This document shows positions 16,719 through 24,785 of a DNA stretch of 46,650 bases, piece by piece. The notes beneath the pieces were generated by a model. It did no database searches. It worked only from the letters and a program-made list of their open reading frames with translations, and had not been told where the DNA came from. Positions within the stretch are counted from its first letter, which is position 1; each line of letters begins with the position of its first letter. A program made the translations under genes and the position numbers. The stretch is from Rhodospirillaceae bacterium LM-1 (GTDB taxonomy: Bacteria > Pseudomonadota > Alphaproteobacteria > Rhodospirillales > WMHbin7), in assembly GCA_902725215.1 (NCBI GenBank), contig CACUVI010000004.1:1-46650 (forward strand), in the 5' to 3' direction.

Positions 16719-18386
16719 ATGGGCGGATTCAATTCAGTCACGGAGGCGCTGCCCTCCGGGAACCGTACAACCGCGTCCGGCGTGCCGCTAGGCAAGGCGG
16801 CCAACAACGATGACAGCTTCGTCCTGCCCGAGACGGGCAATGGCGGCAACTGGAGCGGCCAGGATTTATCGCCCGCGACCGCCCTGACGCAGCAGATGCA
16901 GGAGGCGGAAACTCCCGCCCAGAAACCCACATCAGCCCTCGGCAACGGCTTGTTTGGCGACATTGGCAAGGATGATCGCAAACTCAATCCCATCGTCTCG
17001 ACGCTGACCAAGGAACATCCCAAAAATCCTGTGCGTCTGCAGGGCGGTTTGTTGGGCGAGCCGAGCCAACTACAACGGCCCGTAAAGCCGCCCGACCCTT
17101 TCTCAGAGTTGGGCGACCTGCCAAAACTGCGTAAGTTATGGACGGCTCGCCGTATCGATAACGAGAAACGCGCCATGCATGACAATTGGGCACGTCTGAT
17201 CAACAGCACGCAGGATTTCGGCGGCATCATTCCCACCTTCAAACGCCATATCGAGACGAACGGAGAAGACGGGCGAGCCGACGTGGCCGACATGATCGGG
17301 CGCGTTTCGAAAAGCAATCCCGACCACGCCCGCTTCTTCCAGCGCGAGCTTGCAACGGCGCTGGGCGGCGAGATCATTCAAGCCCGCAGGATGGACGTGC
17401 CGGTGGAGAATGCTGGCCTGTTGGGTGAAGCGAAATCCAATCGCTTCAGCGATCCGGATTTCGAGAAAAGCTATTGGCGCAGCGCCGAAGCCTACAAGGC
17501 CGACTTCGAGAGGCGGCAGAGAGAGTCTATGAAATCGGCGGATGAGCCGCAGAAAGTCGATCCCGGAAAAAGGGGCGAAATCTCGACCAACCCGGAAAAC
17601 CCGGACTATCCAGACCGGGGCAATTTCGCCGACAAGCTTTGGGGGCGGCAGGGCCAGAATCAGGACAGGAAAATTCCCGATCTGTCGGCTGATCAGCAGG
17701 CGACACGCGACACCTTGCTCAAGGTCAGAAATCAAGGGAAGAATCTTGGGCACGAGAATTCCAGCCGAATGCTCGACCACTATCTGAACGGCAATGGAGA
17801 ACCGGTCACGTTGGACAAGGATTGGGTGCGCCAGCACCCGCCGATCAAAGAAGGCGAGGCCAAAAGCCAGAAGCATTTTGAAGAGTGGCTTGTCGGAAAA
17901 GGGCCAGATGACAGTAGCTTTGGAAAAGTCTGGGATCATATGCCGAAAGGTGATGGTACGGTAACCATCAAGGGCATGAAGTGGGATGGGGCCGCTAACA
18001 ACCCTGTTTGGAAGCTGGACGACAAGAGCAACACGTTGGGTGGTCTGACGGTCAAGGGAGAAAGCGACCTGAAACTTGAACGTAAGGGCAATGATGTCTT
18101 CGTCACAGGAACCGTCAACCAATCCGGCTATGACAAGTACGACTTCGACAAGAAAAACAGAAACAATGAGTGGCTGCCCCAGAGCGTTCTGGGCGGCGAT
18201 GTTACCATGACCAGACAGCAAATTACAGATATGGAAAAGGCCGGTGGCGCGAAACAGTTCGAGATCAAAACCGATCCTTGGACGAAGCTATTGGAAGGCC
18301 GTTTGAAGCTGGACGATCAGGGCAACATCATCGGCTCTCAATTCGTGTGGAAGGAGGTTCCGTCATCGGGTAAAGTGCGCGAATGA
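16719..18386 (+). CDS. Polymorphic toxin with colicin-M-like C-terminal domain
   Basis: A 555-aa protein; start at MGGFNSVTEAL (16719) behind a strong AAGGAGG. No signal peptide. Residues 1-150 are polar, Pro/Gly-rich and probably disordered. Residues about 152-275 are a module repeated in the two cassettes downstream (NWARLINSTQDFGGIIPTFK). The last 280 residues differ from those of the other copies. Near the end VFVTGTVNQSGYDKYDFDKKNR, split as V-x-G-T-V, then D472-K-Y474-D475-F and R481, followed by KQFEIK, resembles the D-x-Y-D-F...R active site of colicin M, a lipid II phosphatase acting in the periplasm. The gene overlaps a membrane-anchored immunity candidate (ATGA). The colicin-M call is motif-level; the delivery route is unknown. 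Confidence 0.72.
   Translation: MGGFNSVTEALPSGNRTTASGVPLGKAANNDDSFVLPETGNGGNWSGQDLSPATALTQQMQEAETPAQKPTSALGNGLFGDIGKDDRKLNPIVSTLTKEHPKNPVRLQGGLLGEPSQLQRPVKPPDPFSELGDLPKLRKLWTARRIDNEKRAMHDNWARLINSTQDFGGIIPTFKRHIETNGEDGRADVADMIGRVSKSNPDHARFFQRELATALGGEIIQARRMDVPVENAGLLGEAKSNRFSDPDFEKSYWRSAEAYKADFERRQRESMKSADEPQKVDPGKRGEISTNPENPDYPDRGNFADKLWGRQGQNQDRKIPDLSADQQATRDTLLKVRNQGKNLGHENSSRMLDHYLNGNGEPVTLDKDWVRQHPPIKEGEAKSQKHFEEWLVGKGPDDSSFGKVWDHMPKGDGTVTIKGMKWDGAANNPVWKLDDKSNTLGGLTVKGESDLKLERKGNDVFVTGTVNQSGYDKYDFDKKNRNNEWLPQSVLGGDVTMTRQQITDMEKAGGAKQFEIKTDPWTKLLEGRLKLDDQGNIIGSQFVWKEVPSSGKVRE
17173..17542 (+). repeat. 370-bp toxin module, copy A
   Basis: This segment of the full-length toxin is repeated at 18981-19350 with the same length, no gaps and only scattered substitutions. 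It encodes about 123 residues from MHDNWARLINS to RRQRESMKSAD. Immediately after residue KSAD the two copies diverge completely, which marks the junction between the shared module and the exchangeable toxin tip. Confidence 0.92.
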
Positions 18387-18940
18387 AGTGGAAGCGCAAC
18401 ATCCTGCTATGCCTGCTCGCCATCGCCATTTGGGCGGTGGCGGCGGGTTCTTCCCTGTTTTGGTTCAATTGGTGGCTGCGCTTCGGTTCGACCCGGATTT
18501 ACCCAGTTTGCAGAACCAGCCCGGTATATCTGGAGTTCACAACCCCTCTGACCCCGGAAGCCAACGCCCTTTTTCAAAGCATCATGCGGAGGTGGACGGA
18601 AAAGTATGTTCGGATCGAGGAAGAGAAGGTGATCGCCAAGAATTGGTACTGGCTGTTCGGCGAAGCCGAGTTGGTGCAGCGGACAAATTATTTTTTGGAA
18701 GAACTGGCAAAATCTCACGGCCTTGATTCAGACAGGAGTTACTATTGCAGTGACTTGTTTCGTATGGGGGTTCCTGTCGGGGTTGATGATTACACAGTCG
18801 AGGCATACCCAAGCAACTTCACCCGCGACACGCTTGAACAGCTGTCCTTCGGCGCAAGCTCGGAGCGCGCTGGACATTTCACTGCTGTCGGTCGCTTCTA
18901 TCAATGGCTAGGGCAAGTGACTGGGCAGACCGAATGGTAA
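18383..18940 (+). CDS. Candidate immunity protein, membrane-anchored, for the colicin-M-like toxin
   Basis: A 185-aa protein. Its ATG overlaps the toxin stop (18383-18386). A short positive N-terminus (MKWKRN) and a single hydrophobic helix at about residues 7-32 predict a type II anchor with the rest in the periplasm, where two Cys residues (about 43 and 122) could form a disulfide. The colicin M immunity protein Cmi is likewise anchored by one N-terminal helix and works in the periplasm, although it is shorter. I recognise no family in the sequence itself. The immunity role is inferred from position, overlap and topology. Confidence 0.65.
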   Translation: MKWKRNILLCLLAIAIWAVAAGSSLFWFNWWLRFGSTRIYPVCRTSPVYLEFTTPLTPEANALFQSIMRRWTEKYVRIEEEKVIAKNWYWLFGEAELVQRTNYFLEELAKSHGLDSDRSYYCSDLFRMGVPVGVDDYTVEAYPSNFTRDTLEQLSFGASSERAGHFTAVGRFYQWLGQVTGQTEW

Positions 18941-18980
18941 TTTTATAGCATCTTGTCAAACTCGGTCTGTTCACCCATTG

Positions 18981-19350
18981 CCATGCACGAAAACTGGGCG
19001 CGCCTCATCAACAGCACGCAAGATTTCGGCGGCATCATCCCCACCTTCAAACGCCATATCGAGACGAACGGAGAAGACGGGCGGGCCGACGTGGCCGACA
19101 TGATCGGGCGCGTTTCGAAAAGCAATCCCGACCACGCCCGCTATTTTCAGCGCGAGCTTGCAACGGCGTTGGGCGGCGAGACCATTCAATCCAGCAGGGC
19201 TGGCGAGCCGGTGGAGAATGCTGGCCTGTTGGGTGAAGCGAAATCCAATCGTTTCAGCGATCCGGATTTCGAGAAAAGCTATTGGCGCAGCGCCGAAGCC
19301 TACAAGGCCGACTTCGAGAGGCGGCAGAGAGAGTCTATGAAATCGGCGGA
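18981..19350 (+). repeat. 370-bp toxin module, copy B
   Basis: Ungapped near-copy of 17173-17542. It starts abruptly 40 bases after the first immunity stop, without the upstream 150 codons of the full toxin, and is joined to a new C-terminal region. Confidence 0.92.
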
Positions 19351-20203
19351 CATGCGCGCCTATCCGCAGCAGCAAGACCCACGTCCCGACGGAATCGGCC
19401 AGAAGCCCAGCGATGAAACGCAAGTCGCAGCCGGACCCGCCGCAGCACTGGCGGCGCCTTACGTGATCGAGGGCGCTGCGGCTGCATCGACGGCTGCCGC
19501 CGCCTATTGGGCGGCACATCCGGAACTGCATCCCAAGGAACCCAACTGGTTCAGCAAGATGCTGGGAAAGAACGAGACCAGCATCGCCGATCCCGAAGCC
19601 GCGAAGCCGAAGATCGAAACATTTCCTGCCAACGCTGGAAAACCGCCCCCGTTGGAAGGTTATCCCGGCCAACCGCAGCACCTGCCGGGCAAGGAGACCT
19701 TCCCAGCCCAGGAATCAAAAAAGGGCGACAACATCATCCACGAGCAACGACCGTCAAAGGTCGATCTGCCGATTGCAACGGAAATCAGAAAGATCGCCCC
19801 CGTGGAGTTGGGAAAGGGGAAATCGCACCCCGACATGGATCATGCGATCGGCAACATCGCCGACAAAACTGTCCAAGAACAGACGCAGAAAAGTATCTAT
19901 GGCAGCGGCATCTTGAACGGCATCGATGGCGAGGCATCGAACGTCGTTGCGCCTCCGGTGCCCAAGGGCCAGGAATATGCTGCCGCCAAGAAAGATTGGG
20001 AGGCCTTCATCCGTGATGTTGGGGGGGACACTAGGAAGATTGAACGCAAGGATAATGGCACCATCGTCTGGAAGTCCAAGGACGAAAGCGTCACGGCCAA
20101 CCTCCATCCCAGTACAAGCCGGGATGGACAGCCAACCTTCGAGGTGCAAACCCAAAAAGGGAGTGCTAAGTATAAACACAAACGGAGGTATTACAGTGAA
20201 TAG
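18983..20203 (+). CDS. Orphan toxin cassette with a putative nuclease tip
   Basis: About 406 aa from ATG 18983; a TTG at 18953 is in frame but no good ribosome site is seen for either. Residues 1-123 are module copy B. Then come a Gln/Pro-rich stretch, an Ala-rich hydrophobic segment (about 145-180), a Pro-rich linker, and a final 75-90 residues with KKDWEAFIRDVGG, DNGTIVWKSKD, ANLHPSTSRDGQPTFEVQ and a basic end (KHKRRYYSE). The S-x-D-G-x-P-T-x-E-V tip is common at the C-terminus of polymorphic and CdiA-type toxins and suggests a small RNase or DNase, but I cannot name the family. The lack of a normal start suggests it acts as a donor cassette that recombines into the full-length gene. Confidence 0.65.
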   Translation: MHENWARLINSTQDFGGIIPTFKRHIETNGEDGRADVADMIGRVSKSNPDHARYFQRELATALGGETIQSSRAGEPVENAGLLGEAKSNRFSDPDFEKSYWRSAEAYKADFERRQRESMKSADMRAYPQQQDPRPDGIGQKPSDETQVAAGPAAALAAPYVIEGAAAASTAAAAYWAAHPELHPKEPNWFSKMLGKNETSIADPEAAKPKIETFPANAGKPPPLEGYPGQPQHLPGKETFPAQESKKGDNIIHEQRPSKVDLPIATEIRKIAPVELGKGKSHPDMDHAIGNIADKTVQEQTQKSIYGSGILNGIDGEASNVVAPPVPKGQEYAAAKKDWEAFIRDVGGDTRKIERKDNGTIVWKSKDESVTANLHPSTSRDGQPTFEVQTQKGSAKYKHKRRYYSE

Positions 20204-20938
20204 ATGGAGCCAATAGTCATGTCACGAAGCCGCCTCATCAGCTTCCAGGAATTTGAGAAAGACTGGTTGCCAACCTGTCTACGGATTTTTCCATCTGTTG
20301 TGCTGGAAGAATGTGGCGAAGGGTCTGAAGTCTTGCAGTTTCACAGGCAAGGCGGCTTCGTTGACAAAGCCTGGCAAAGCGTCGCCATACCTGAACCCTT
20401 CTGCGAAGGATTCGGCTGGGTAACCTATGCCGGTCCCGTTTGTGGCATGCGGCGGGATGGCCGCGAAGATTCTGAAGATAAGTACGATGCCTTCCTTCGC
20501 ACACTGAAGGAACGGGGCGTGGAGGAAGTCTGCGCCTCGACTGGCGAATCTTACGCTAGTGCCAGCGGTATCTTGGATGTTTCTGAACTGTACGGCAGGG
20601 AGGGTGGGAAGATTATTAATCTTCCCGTCGCCGTCCTTTATCCGCTTGTCGTCTTCAGCCGCGAGGCGGATTGGGGATTGTTGAGCATGAAATGGTCCCA
20701 GGCCTCCATCCTGGGCGGAACGGCTGAATTCATGGAACATTATCTCAGGAACGCGGGCGGGCTGGACAAGGTCCGCCAGCATTTCTACGATTTTGACCTG
20801 TGGGGATGGGGATATTTCGACCGCCCGCCCGATCAATGGATCGCCGATTATGTCTACGAACTTGTCGGCTGGGAGAAACCCTATTATCCGCCGGGAAGTT
20901 ACGGCAATTACGTTCTGGAGCGTGACGGGAACCTATAA
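20204..20938 (+). CDS. Candidate soluble immunity protein for the second toxin cassette
   Basis: A 244-aa protein whose ATG directly follows the toxin TAG; GGAGG lies 16 bases upstream. ATG 20219 (MSRSRLISF) is an alternative start. It is acidic and aromatic-rich, with no signal peptide or membrane helix, so it should stay in the cytoplasm, which suits a nuclease toxin. Segments such as SFQEFEKDWLP and the Trp-rich WGWGYFDRPPDQW recur in no other gene here. Family not recognised; role assigned from its place behind the toxin. Confidence 0.6.
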   Translation: MEPIVMSRSRLISFQEFEKDWLPTCLRIFPSVVLEECGEGSEVLQFHRQGGFVDKAWQSVAIPEPFCEGFGWVTYAGPVCGMRRDGREDSEDKYDAFLRTLKERGVEEVCASTGESYASASGILDVSELYGREGGKIINLPVAVLYPLVVFSREADWGLLSMKWSQASILGGTAEFMEHYLRNAGGLDKVRQHFYDFDLWGWGYFDRPPDQWIADYVYELVGWEKPYYPPGSYGNYVLERDGNL

Positions 20939-20960
20939 TTTCCATTTCTGTTTCGTTTGG

Positions 20961-21173
20961 GACGAACTGCCCGAATTGCCGAAAATCGATTGGGGCGCCG
21001 AGGGCAAGCCGCGCATCGATAACGAGAAACGTGCCATGCACGAAAACTGGGCGCGCCTCATCAACAGCACGCAGGATTTCGGCGGCATCATTCCCACCTT
21101 CAAACGCCATATCGAGACGAATGGCGAAGCTTCTGACGGTTGCGCCAAAAACATAGACGGATTTCCCGCTTGA
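20961..21173 (+). pseudogene. Third, truncated toxin module
   Basis: The frame reads DELPELPKIDWG, R-I-D-N-E-K-R-A-M-H-E-N-W and on through IPTFKRHIETNGE. It matches the full toxin from about residue 127 to 184, including 25-30 residues upstream of the 370-bp module that copy B lacks. After GEA it switches to unrelated sequence and stops at 21171-21173. It follows the second immunity gene by only 22 bases. It looks like the stub of another cassette whose tip and immunity gene were deleted. Confidence 0.75.
21014..21128 (+). repeat. Toxin module, truncated copy C
   Basis: About 115 bp nearly identical to 17152-17267 of copy A, including the first part of the 370-bp module (from ATG 21035). 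The match ends inside the module at GCGAAG, 21122-21128. Confidence 0.85.
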
Positions 21174-21177
21174 GAAC

Positions 21178-21957
21178 TTAATCGAAGGCGTAGGCGTCCA
21201 GCGCCAGCACGCCCCAGCCGAAGGCCCGATGCAGGCATCTGGCGGGCAGGTTTGGCGTGGCCGCTCCCAGTGCCACGAGAAACGGCAGAAAATGTTCGGG
21301 CGTGGGATGGTTGCGCCGCGCTTGCGGGGCGGTTTCCCATTCCATCAGCGCGCCATCATGGCGCGACGTAAATTGCTCCAAAACCCAATCCGAGAAAGCG
21401 GCGGCCCAGCTTGCGATTTCCGAATCCGGTTGGCGGATCATGTATTCGCGCAAATTATGCGTGATGCCGCCCGAAGCCAGGATCAGCACGCCTTCGTCGC
21501 GCAAGGGGCGCAACGCCTCGCCCATTCGATAATGGAACGCTCCGCTTTCGCCGGGCAGCACGGCCAGCGGCACGACGGGGATATCAGCTGACGGATACAT
21601 CAGGCGAAGCGGTGTCCAGACGGCGTGGTCAAGGCCGCGTTGGGAATCAAGCGCCGCTTCGACCCCCCTGTCTTTCAGAAGCGCTTGAACCCGTTTGGCC
21701 AGTTCAAGATTGCCTTGGGCCGGATAATCGATGCCGTATAGTTCCTGGGGAAAGCCATGGAAGTCATGCAGCGTTTTGGGAGTTGGCGCGCCGCCAATGA
21801 CGGGCGTTGCAGCGCTCCAATGCGACGAGACGGCGACGATGGCCTTGGGTTTCTCGAATTCCCGGCCCAGGCCTTCAAGGAAGCGGCGGGTCGGGGTGTC
21901 CTCGATCGCCATGGTCGGGGCGCCGTGGGAAACAAAGAGGGCGGGTAGGCTGGACAT
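21178..21957 (-). CDS. Class III extradiol dioxygenase (4,5-DOPA dioxygenase/YgiD-like)
   Basis: A 259-aa protein, start at MSSLPALFVSHGAPTMAI (21957). The metal-binding His residues are in VSHGAP, VSSHWSA and GGITHNLR, with LDHAVWTPL carrying the active-site His. This is the pattern of the LigB-superfamily enzymes that include DODA/YgiD, which open catechol rings at the 4,5-position. The physiological substrate in bacteria is mostly unknown. It lies downstream of prfC on the same strand but is separated by a strong inverted repeat. Confidence 0.9.
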   Translation of the reverse strand: MSSLPALFVSHGAPTMAIEDTPTRRFLEGLGREFEKPKAIVAVSSHWSAATPVIGGAPTPKTLHDFHGFPQELYGIDYPAQGNLELAKRVQALLKDRGVEAALDSQRGLDHAVWTPLRLMYPSADIPVVPLAVLPGESGAFHYRMGEALRPLRDEGVLILASGGITHNLREYMIRQPDSEIASWAAAFSDWVLEQFTSRHDGALMEWETAPQARRNHPTPEHFLPFLVALGAATPNLPARCLHRAFGWGVLALDAYAFD

Positions 21958-22028
21958 GGGGCAATCCTTGGGCTGTTTCCCAAAAGATGGCGCTCGGGCA
22001 CTGCGTAAACAATCCGCCAAATTCGCAA

Positions 22029-22057
22029 ATTAATGTTGCGGATGATGCAACATTAAT
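22029..22057. repeat. Perfect 11-bp inverted repeat overlapping the prfC stop
   Basis: ATTAATGTTGC (22029-22039) and GCAACATTAAT (22047-22057) are exact complements with a 7-nt loop. It covers the prfC stop codon and lies 72 bases upstream of the dioxygenase start. There is no following T-run, so it could be an operator for the dioxygenase gene as easily as a terminator. Confidence 0.8.
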
Positions 22058-23639
22058 GCTGCTCCCTGGTCGCCAGGAATTTCACGCCTGGGAAATCTTG
22101 CTGCAGCCGGTTCAGTTGCCAGTTGTTGCGGGCCAGATAGACTGGCTGTCCGTCGCGATCCTCGGCCATGTTCGTCTTGTTGCCCTCGCTCATCTTCTTG
22201 ATCAGCGTGGGATCATCGACTTTCAGCCAGCGGGCCGTATCGAAGCCCGCATCCTCGAAGCCGCAACGCAAGCCGTATTCCGCTTCGATGCGCGTGGTGA
22301 TGACGTCGAACTGCAAGGGGCCGACCACGCCGACCACCCAGGCCGAGCCGTCCATCGGCTTGAACAACTGGCTCACGCCTTCCTCGGCCAAATCTTCCAG
22401 CGCCTTCTTGAGTTGCTTGGCTTTCATGGGATCGTCTAGGCGCGCGCGGCGCAAGACTTCGGGCGCGAAGCTGGGGATGCCGGTAAAGCGCAGATCCTCG
22501 CCTTCCGTCAGCGCATCACCGATGCGCAGTTGCCCGTGATTGGGAATGCCCAGAATGTCGCCGGGAAAGGCCTCTTCCGCCAGTTCGCGGTCGCGGGCCA
22601 GGAAGAAGACCGGGTTGTAGATGGCCATCACCTTGCCGGACCGGATGTGTTTCAGTTTCATGCCGCGCTGAAAACGTCCGGAACAAAGCCGAAAGAAGGC
22701 GATGCGGTCGCGATGGTTGGGATCCATATTGGCCTGGACCTTGAAGACGAAACCGGTGACCTTCTCTTCCGTGGCGTCGATATTCCTGGGGGCTGCCGGT
22801 TGTTGCCTGGGGATGGGGGCGTATTGGGCGATGCCTTGCAGCAATTCGCGCACGCCGAAGGTTTTCAAGGCGCTGCCAAAGAAAACGGGCGTCAGATGCC
22901 CTTCCAGGAAGGATTGGATGTCGAAGGGCTTGCAAGCGCCGCGCACCAGTTCGACCTCTTCGCGCAGTTTCGCCGCTGCATCCAAGCCGATCAGCTCGTC
23001 CAGCTTGGCGTCGCTCAGTCCTATCTCGATCACTTCGTCGGCCAGATGATCGCCCTTGCCGGGGTCGTACATCAGCACGCGGTCGCGCAGCAGATCGTAG
23101 CAGCCCTTAAGGTCGCGGCCCATGCCGATCGGCCAGGTGACGGGAGTGACGTCCAGCGCCAGCGTCTTTTCGATCTCGTCGAGCAGGTCGAACGGGTCGC
23201 GTCCTTCGCGGTCGACCTTGTTGACGAAGGTCAGGATCGGCATGTCGCGCATGCGACAAACTTCGAACAGTTTCTTGGTCTGCGTTTCTATGCCCTTGGC
23301 GGCGTCCAGCACCATGATGGCGGAATCCACCGCTGTCAGGGTGCGATAGGTATCCTCGCTGAAATCCTCGTGGCCCGGCGTATCCAAAAGATTCATCGAC
23401 AAGCCGTCGAATTCAAAGCTCATCACCGAAGCGGATACCGAAATGCCGCGTTCCTTTTCGATGCTCATCCAGTCCGAGCGGGTGCGCCGCTGCTCGCCCT
23501 TGGCGCGCACGGCCCCGGCCAGCTGAATGGCGCCGCCGAACAGCAGCAGTTTTTCGGTCAGCGTCGTCTTGCCGGCGTCGGGGTGCGAGATAATGGCGAA
23601 GGTGCGCCTCTTGGGAAGCGCTTCGGCAAGGGTGGTCAT
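22053..23639 (-). CDS. prfC: Peptide chain release factor 3
   Basis: A 528-aa GTPase that recycles RF1/RF2 from the ribosome. Start at MTTLAEALPKRRTFAIISH (23639). GTP motifs are HPDAGKTT (G1), DTPGHEDF (G3) and FVNKVDRE (G4), and TRSDWMSIEKERGISV is the RF3-specific switch I. Length matches the E. coli protein. It is the last gene of the comF-grxC-nit-prfC run, five bases after nit. Confidence 0.97.
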   Translation of the reverse strand: MTTLAEALPKRRTFAIISHPDAGKTTLTEKLLLFGGAIQLAGAVRAKGEQRRTRSDWMSIEKERGISVSASVMSFEFDGLSMNLLDTPGHEDFSEDTYRTLTAVDSAIMVLDAAKGIETQTKKLFEVCRMRDMPILTFVNKVDREGRDPFDLLDEIEKTLALDVTPVTWPIGMGRDLKGCYDLLRDRVLMYDPGKGDHLADEVIEIGLSDAKLDELIGLDAAAKLREEVELVRGACKPFDIQSFLEGHLTPVFFGSALKTFGVRELLQGIAQYAPIPRQQPAAPRNIDATEEKVTGFVFKVQANMDPNHRDRIAFFRLCSGRFQRGMKLKHIRSGKVMAIYNPVFFLARDRELAEEAFPGDILGIPNHGQLRIGDALTEGEDLRFTGIPSFAPEVLRRARLDDPMKAKQLKKALEDLAEEGVSQLFKPMDGSAWVVGVVGPLQFDVITTRIEAEYGLRCGFEDAGFDTARWLKVDDPTLIKKMSEGNKTNMAEDRDGQPVYLARNNWQLNRLQQDFPGVKFLATREQH

Positions 23640-23644
23640 ATCGG

Positions 23645-24475
23645 TTAAACCAGAGTGAAGGGGCGGTCGTGGGTGAGGGCGGGAATCTTGCGCCTTGCGG
23701 CGACAACCTCGCCAGGATCGATGGTGGCGGCAATGAAACCGGGTTCGGTTCCGGCATCGGCCAGCACCTCGCCCCAGGGGCTGACGATCAGCGCATGGCC
23801 ATAGGTTTGACGCCCTCCGGCATGCTCGCCACACTGGGCGGGCGACAGCATATAGCCGCCGTTTTCGATGGCTCTGGCGCGATGAAGCACATGCCAATGC
23901 GCCTCGCCGGTCTGGCGGGTGAAGGCTGCGGGGGTTGTCAGCATGCAAGCACCCGCCTTCGACAGCGCTCGGAACAGGTGGGGGAAGCGCAGGTCGTAGC
24001 AGATGGCCAGACCCAGCCCGCCAAAATCCGTTTGCGCCACCACGGCGCGTTCGCCGGGCTTGAATGTTTGCGATTCGCGGTAGCTTTCGCCGCCATCCAG
24101 ATCAACGTCGAACATGTGGATCTTGTCGTAGAAGGCCACCGATTCGCCCTTGGGATTGAAGACATGGGTGCGGTTGGCGACCATCTGGTCAGGCAACAGG
24201 ATTTGCAAGGAACCGCCATGCAGCCAGATGCCCAACTCAGCCGCCAGGGCGGAAAAAGCGGGCAGGGCGGGGTGGTCCTTCTCGGGGAACGACTTGGCCA
24301 GAATATTTGGACGCCCGAAATCCATCATGGCGACGTTTTCCGGCATCAAGACCAGCTTGGCTCCCTTTGCCGCCGCCGCGCGCACAAACTCGGACGCCGC
24401 CTTGATATTGTGGGCGATGTCCGGGGTGGCGTTGGTCTGAATGCAGGCCGCCGTGAAGGGAGAGTGATCGCTCAT
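23645..24475 (-). CDS. Carbon-nitrogen hydrolase, Nit1-like (probable deaminated glutathione amidase)
   Basis: A 276-aa nitrilase-superfamily protein. The catalytic triad is visible: Glu in LVLMPENVA, Lys in FYDKIHMFDVDL and Cys in LAICYDLRFPHLF. The DKIHMFDVD and FTRQTGEAHWHVL segments match the Nit1/NIT2 branch, which removes deaminated glutathione, a repair function. Its start overlaps the stop of glutaredoxin (24472-24475), which supports a glutathione link. Confidence 0.9.
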   Translation of the reverse strand: MSDHSPFTAACIQTNATPDIAHNIKAASEFVRAAAAKGAKLVLMPENVAMMDFGRPNILAKSFPEKDHPALPAFSALAAELGIWLHGGSLQILLPDQMVANRTHVFNPKGESVAFYDKIHMFDVDLDGGESYRESQTFKPGERAVVAQTDFGGLGLAICYDLRFPHLFRALSKAGACMLTTPAAFTRQTGEAHWHVLHRARAIENGGYMLSPAQCGEHAGGRQTYGHALIVSPWGEVLADAGTEPGFIAATIDPGEVVAARRKIPALTHDRPFTLV

Positions 24476-24729
24476 CGGCCCAGCATTGGGTCCAGCTTGC
24501 CGTCTTGCTCAAGCTCGTACAGGTCGTCGCAGCCGCCGACATGAATGTCGTCGATGAAAATCTGCGGCACCGTGCGCTTGCCGCCCGCGCGCTGGGTCAT
24601 GAAGGCGCGCAGGCCCTCGTCGTAGGAGACGTCGATCTCCTCCCATTCCACGCCTTTCTTCTTGAATAGGCGCTTGGCGCGGTCGCAATAGGGGCAGATT
24701 TGGGTGGTGTAGATTTCGATACGTGGCAT
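24472..24729 (-). CDS. grxC: Glutaredoxin 3
   Basis: An 85-aa thiol oxidoreductase beginning MPRIEIYTTQICPYCDRA. The redox pair is C-P-Y-C, the cis-proline motif TVPQIFID binds glutathione, and GGCDDLYELE closes the domain. It reduces protein disulfides with glutathione in the cytoplasm. ATGA overlap with the downstream nit gene. Confidence 0.96.
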   Translation of the reverse strand: MPRIEIYTTQICPYCDRAKRLFKKKGVEWEEIDVSYDEGLRAFMTQRAGGKRTVPQIFIDDIHVGGCDDLYELEQDGKLDPMLGR

Positions 24730-24785
24730 GGCTCGCTCCGCTTTGCTGCCCGGAATATAGCGATTTGCCGGGAGATTTCCACTTC

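Noticed and set aside
17136-18221. Minus-strand open frame of 361 codons across the toxin
   Set aside because: Antisense of the toxin gene. It recurs antisense to copy B only because the DNA is repeated.
16719-21173. Rhs or two-partner secretion toxin
   Set aside because: No YD repeats, no haemagglutinin repeats and no signal peptide in the full-length protein.
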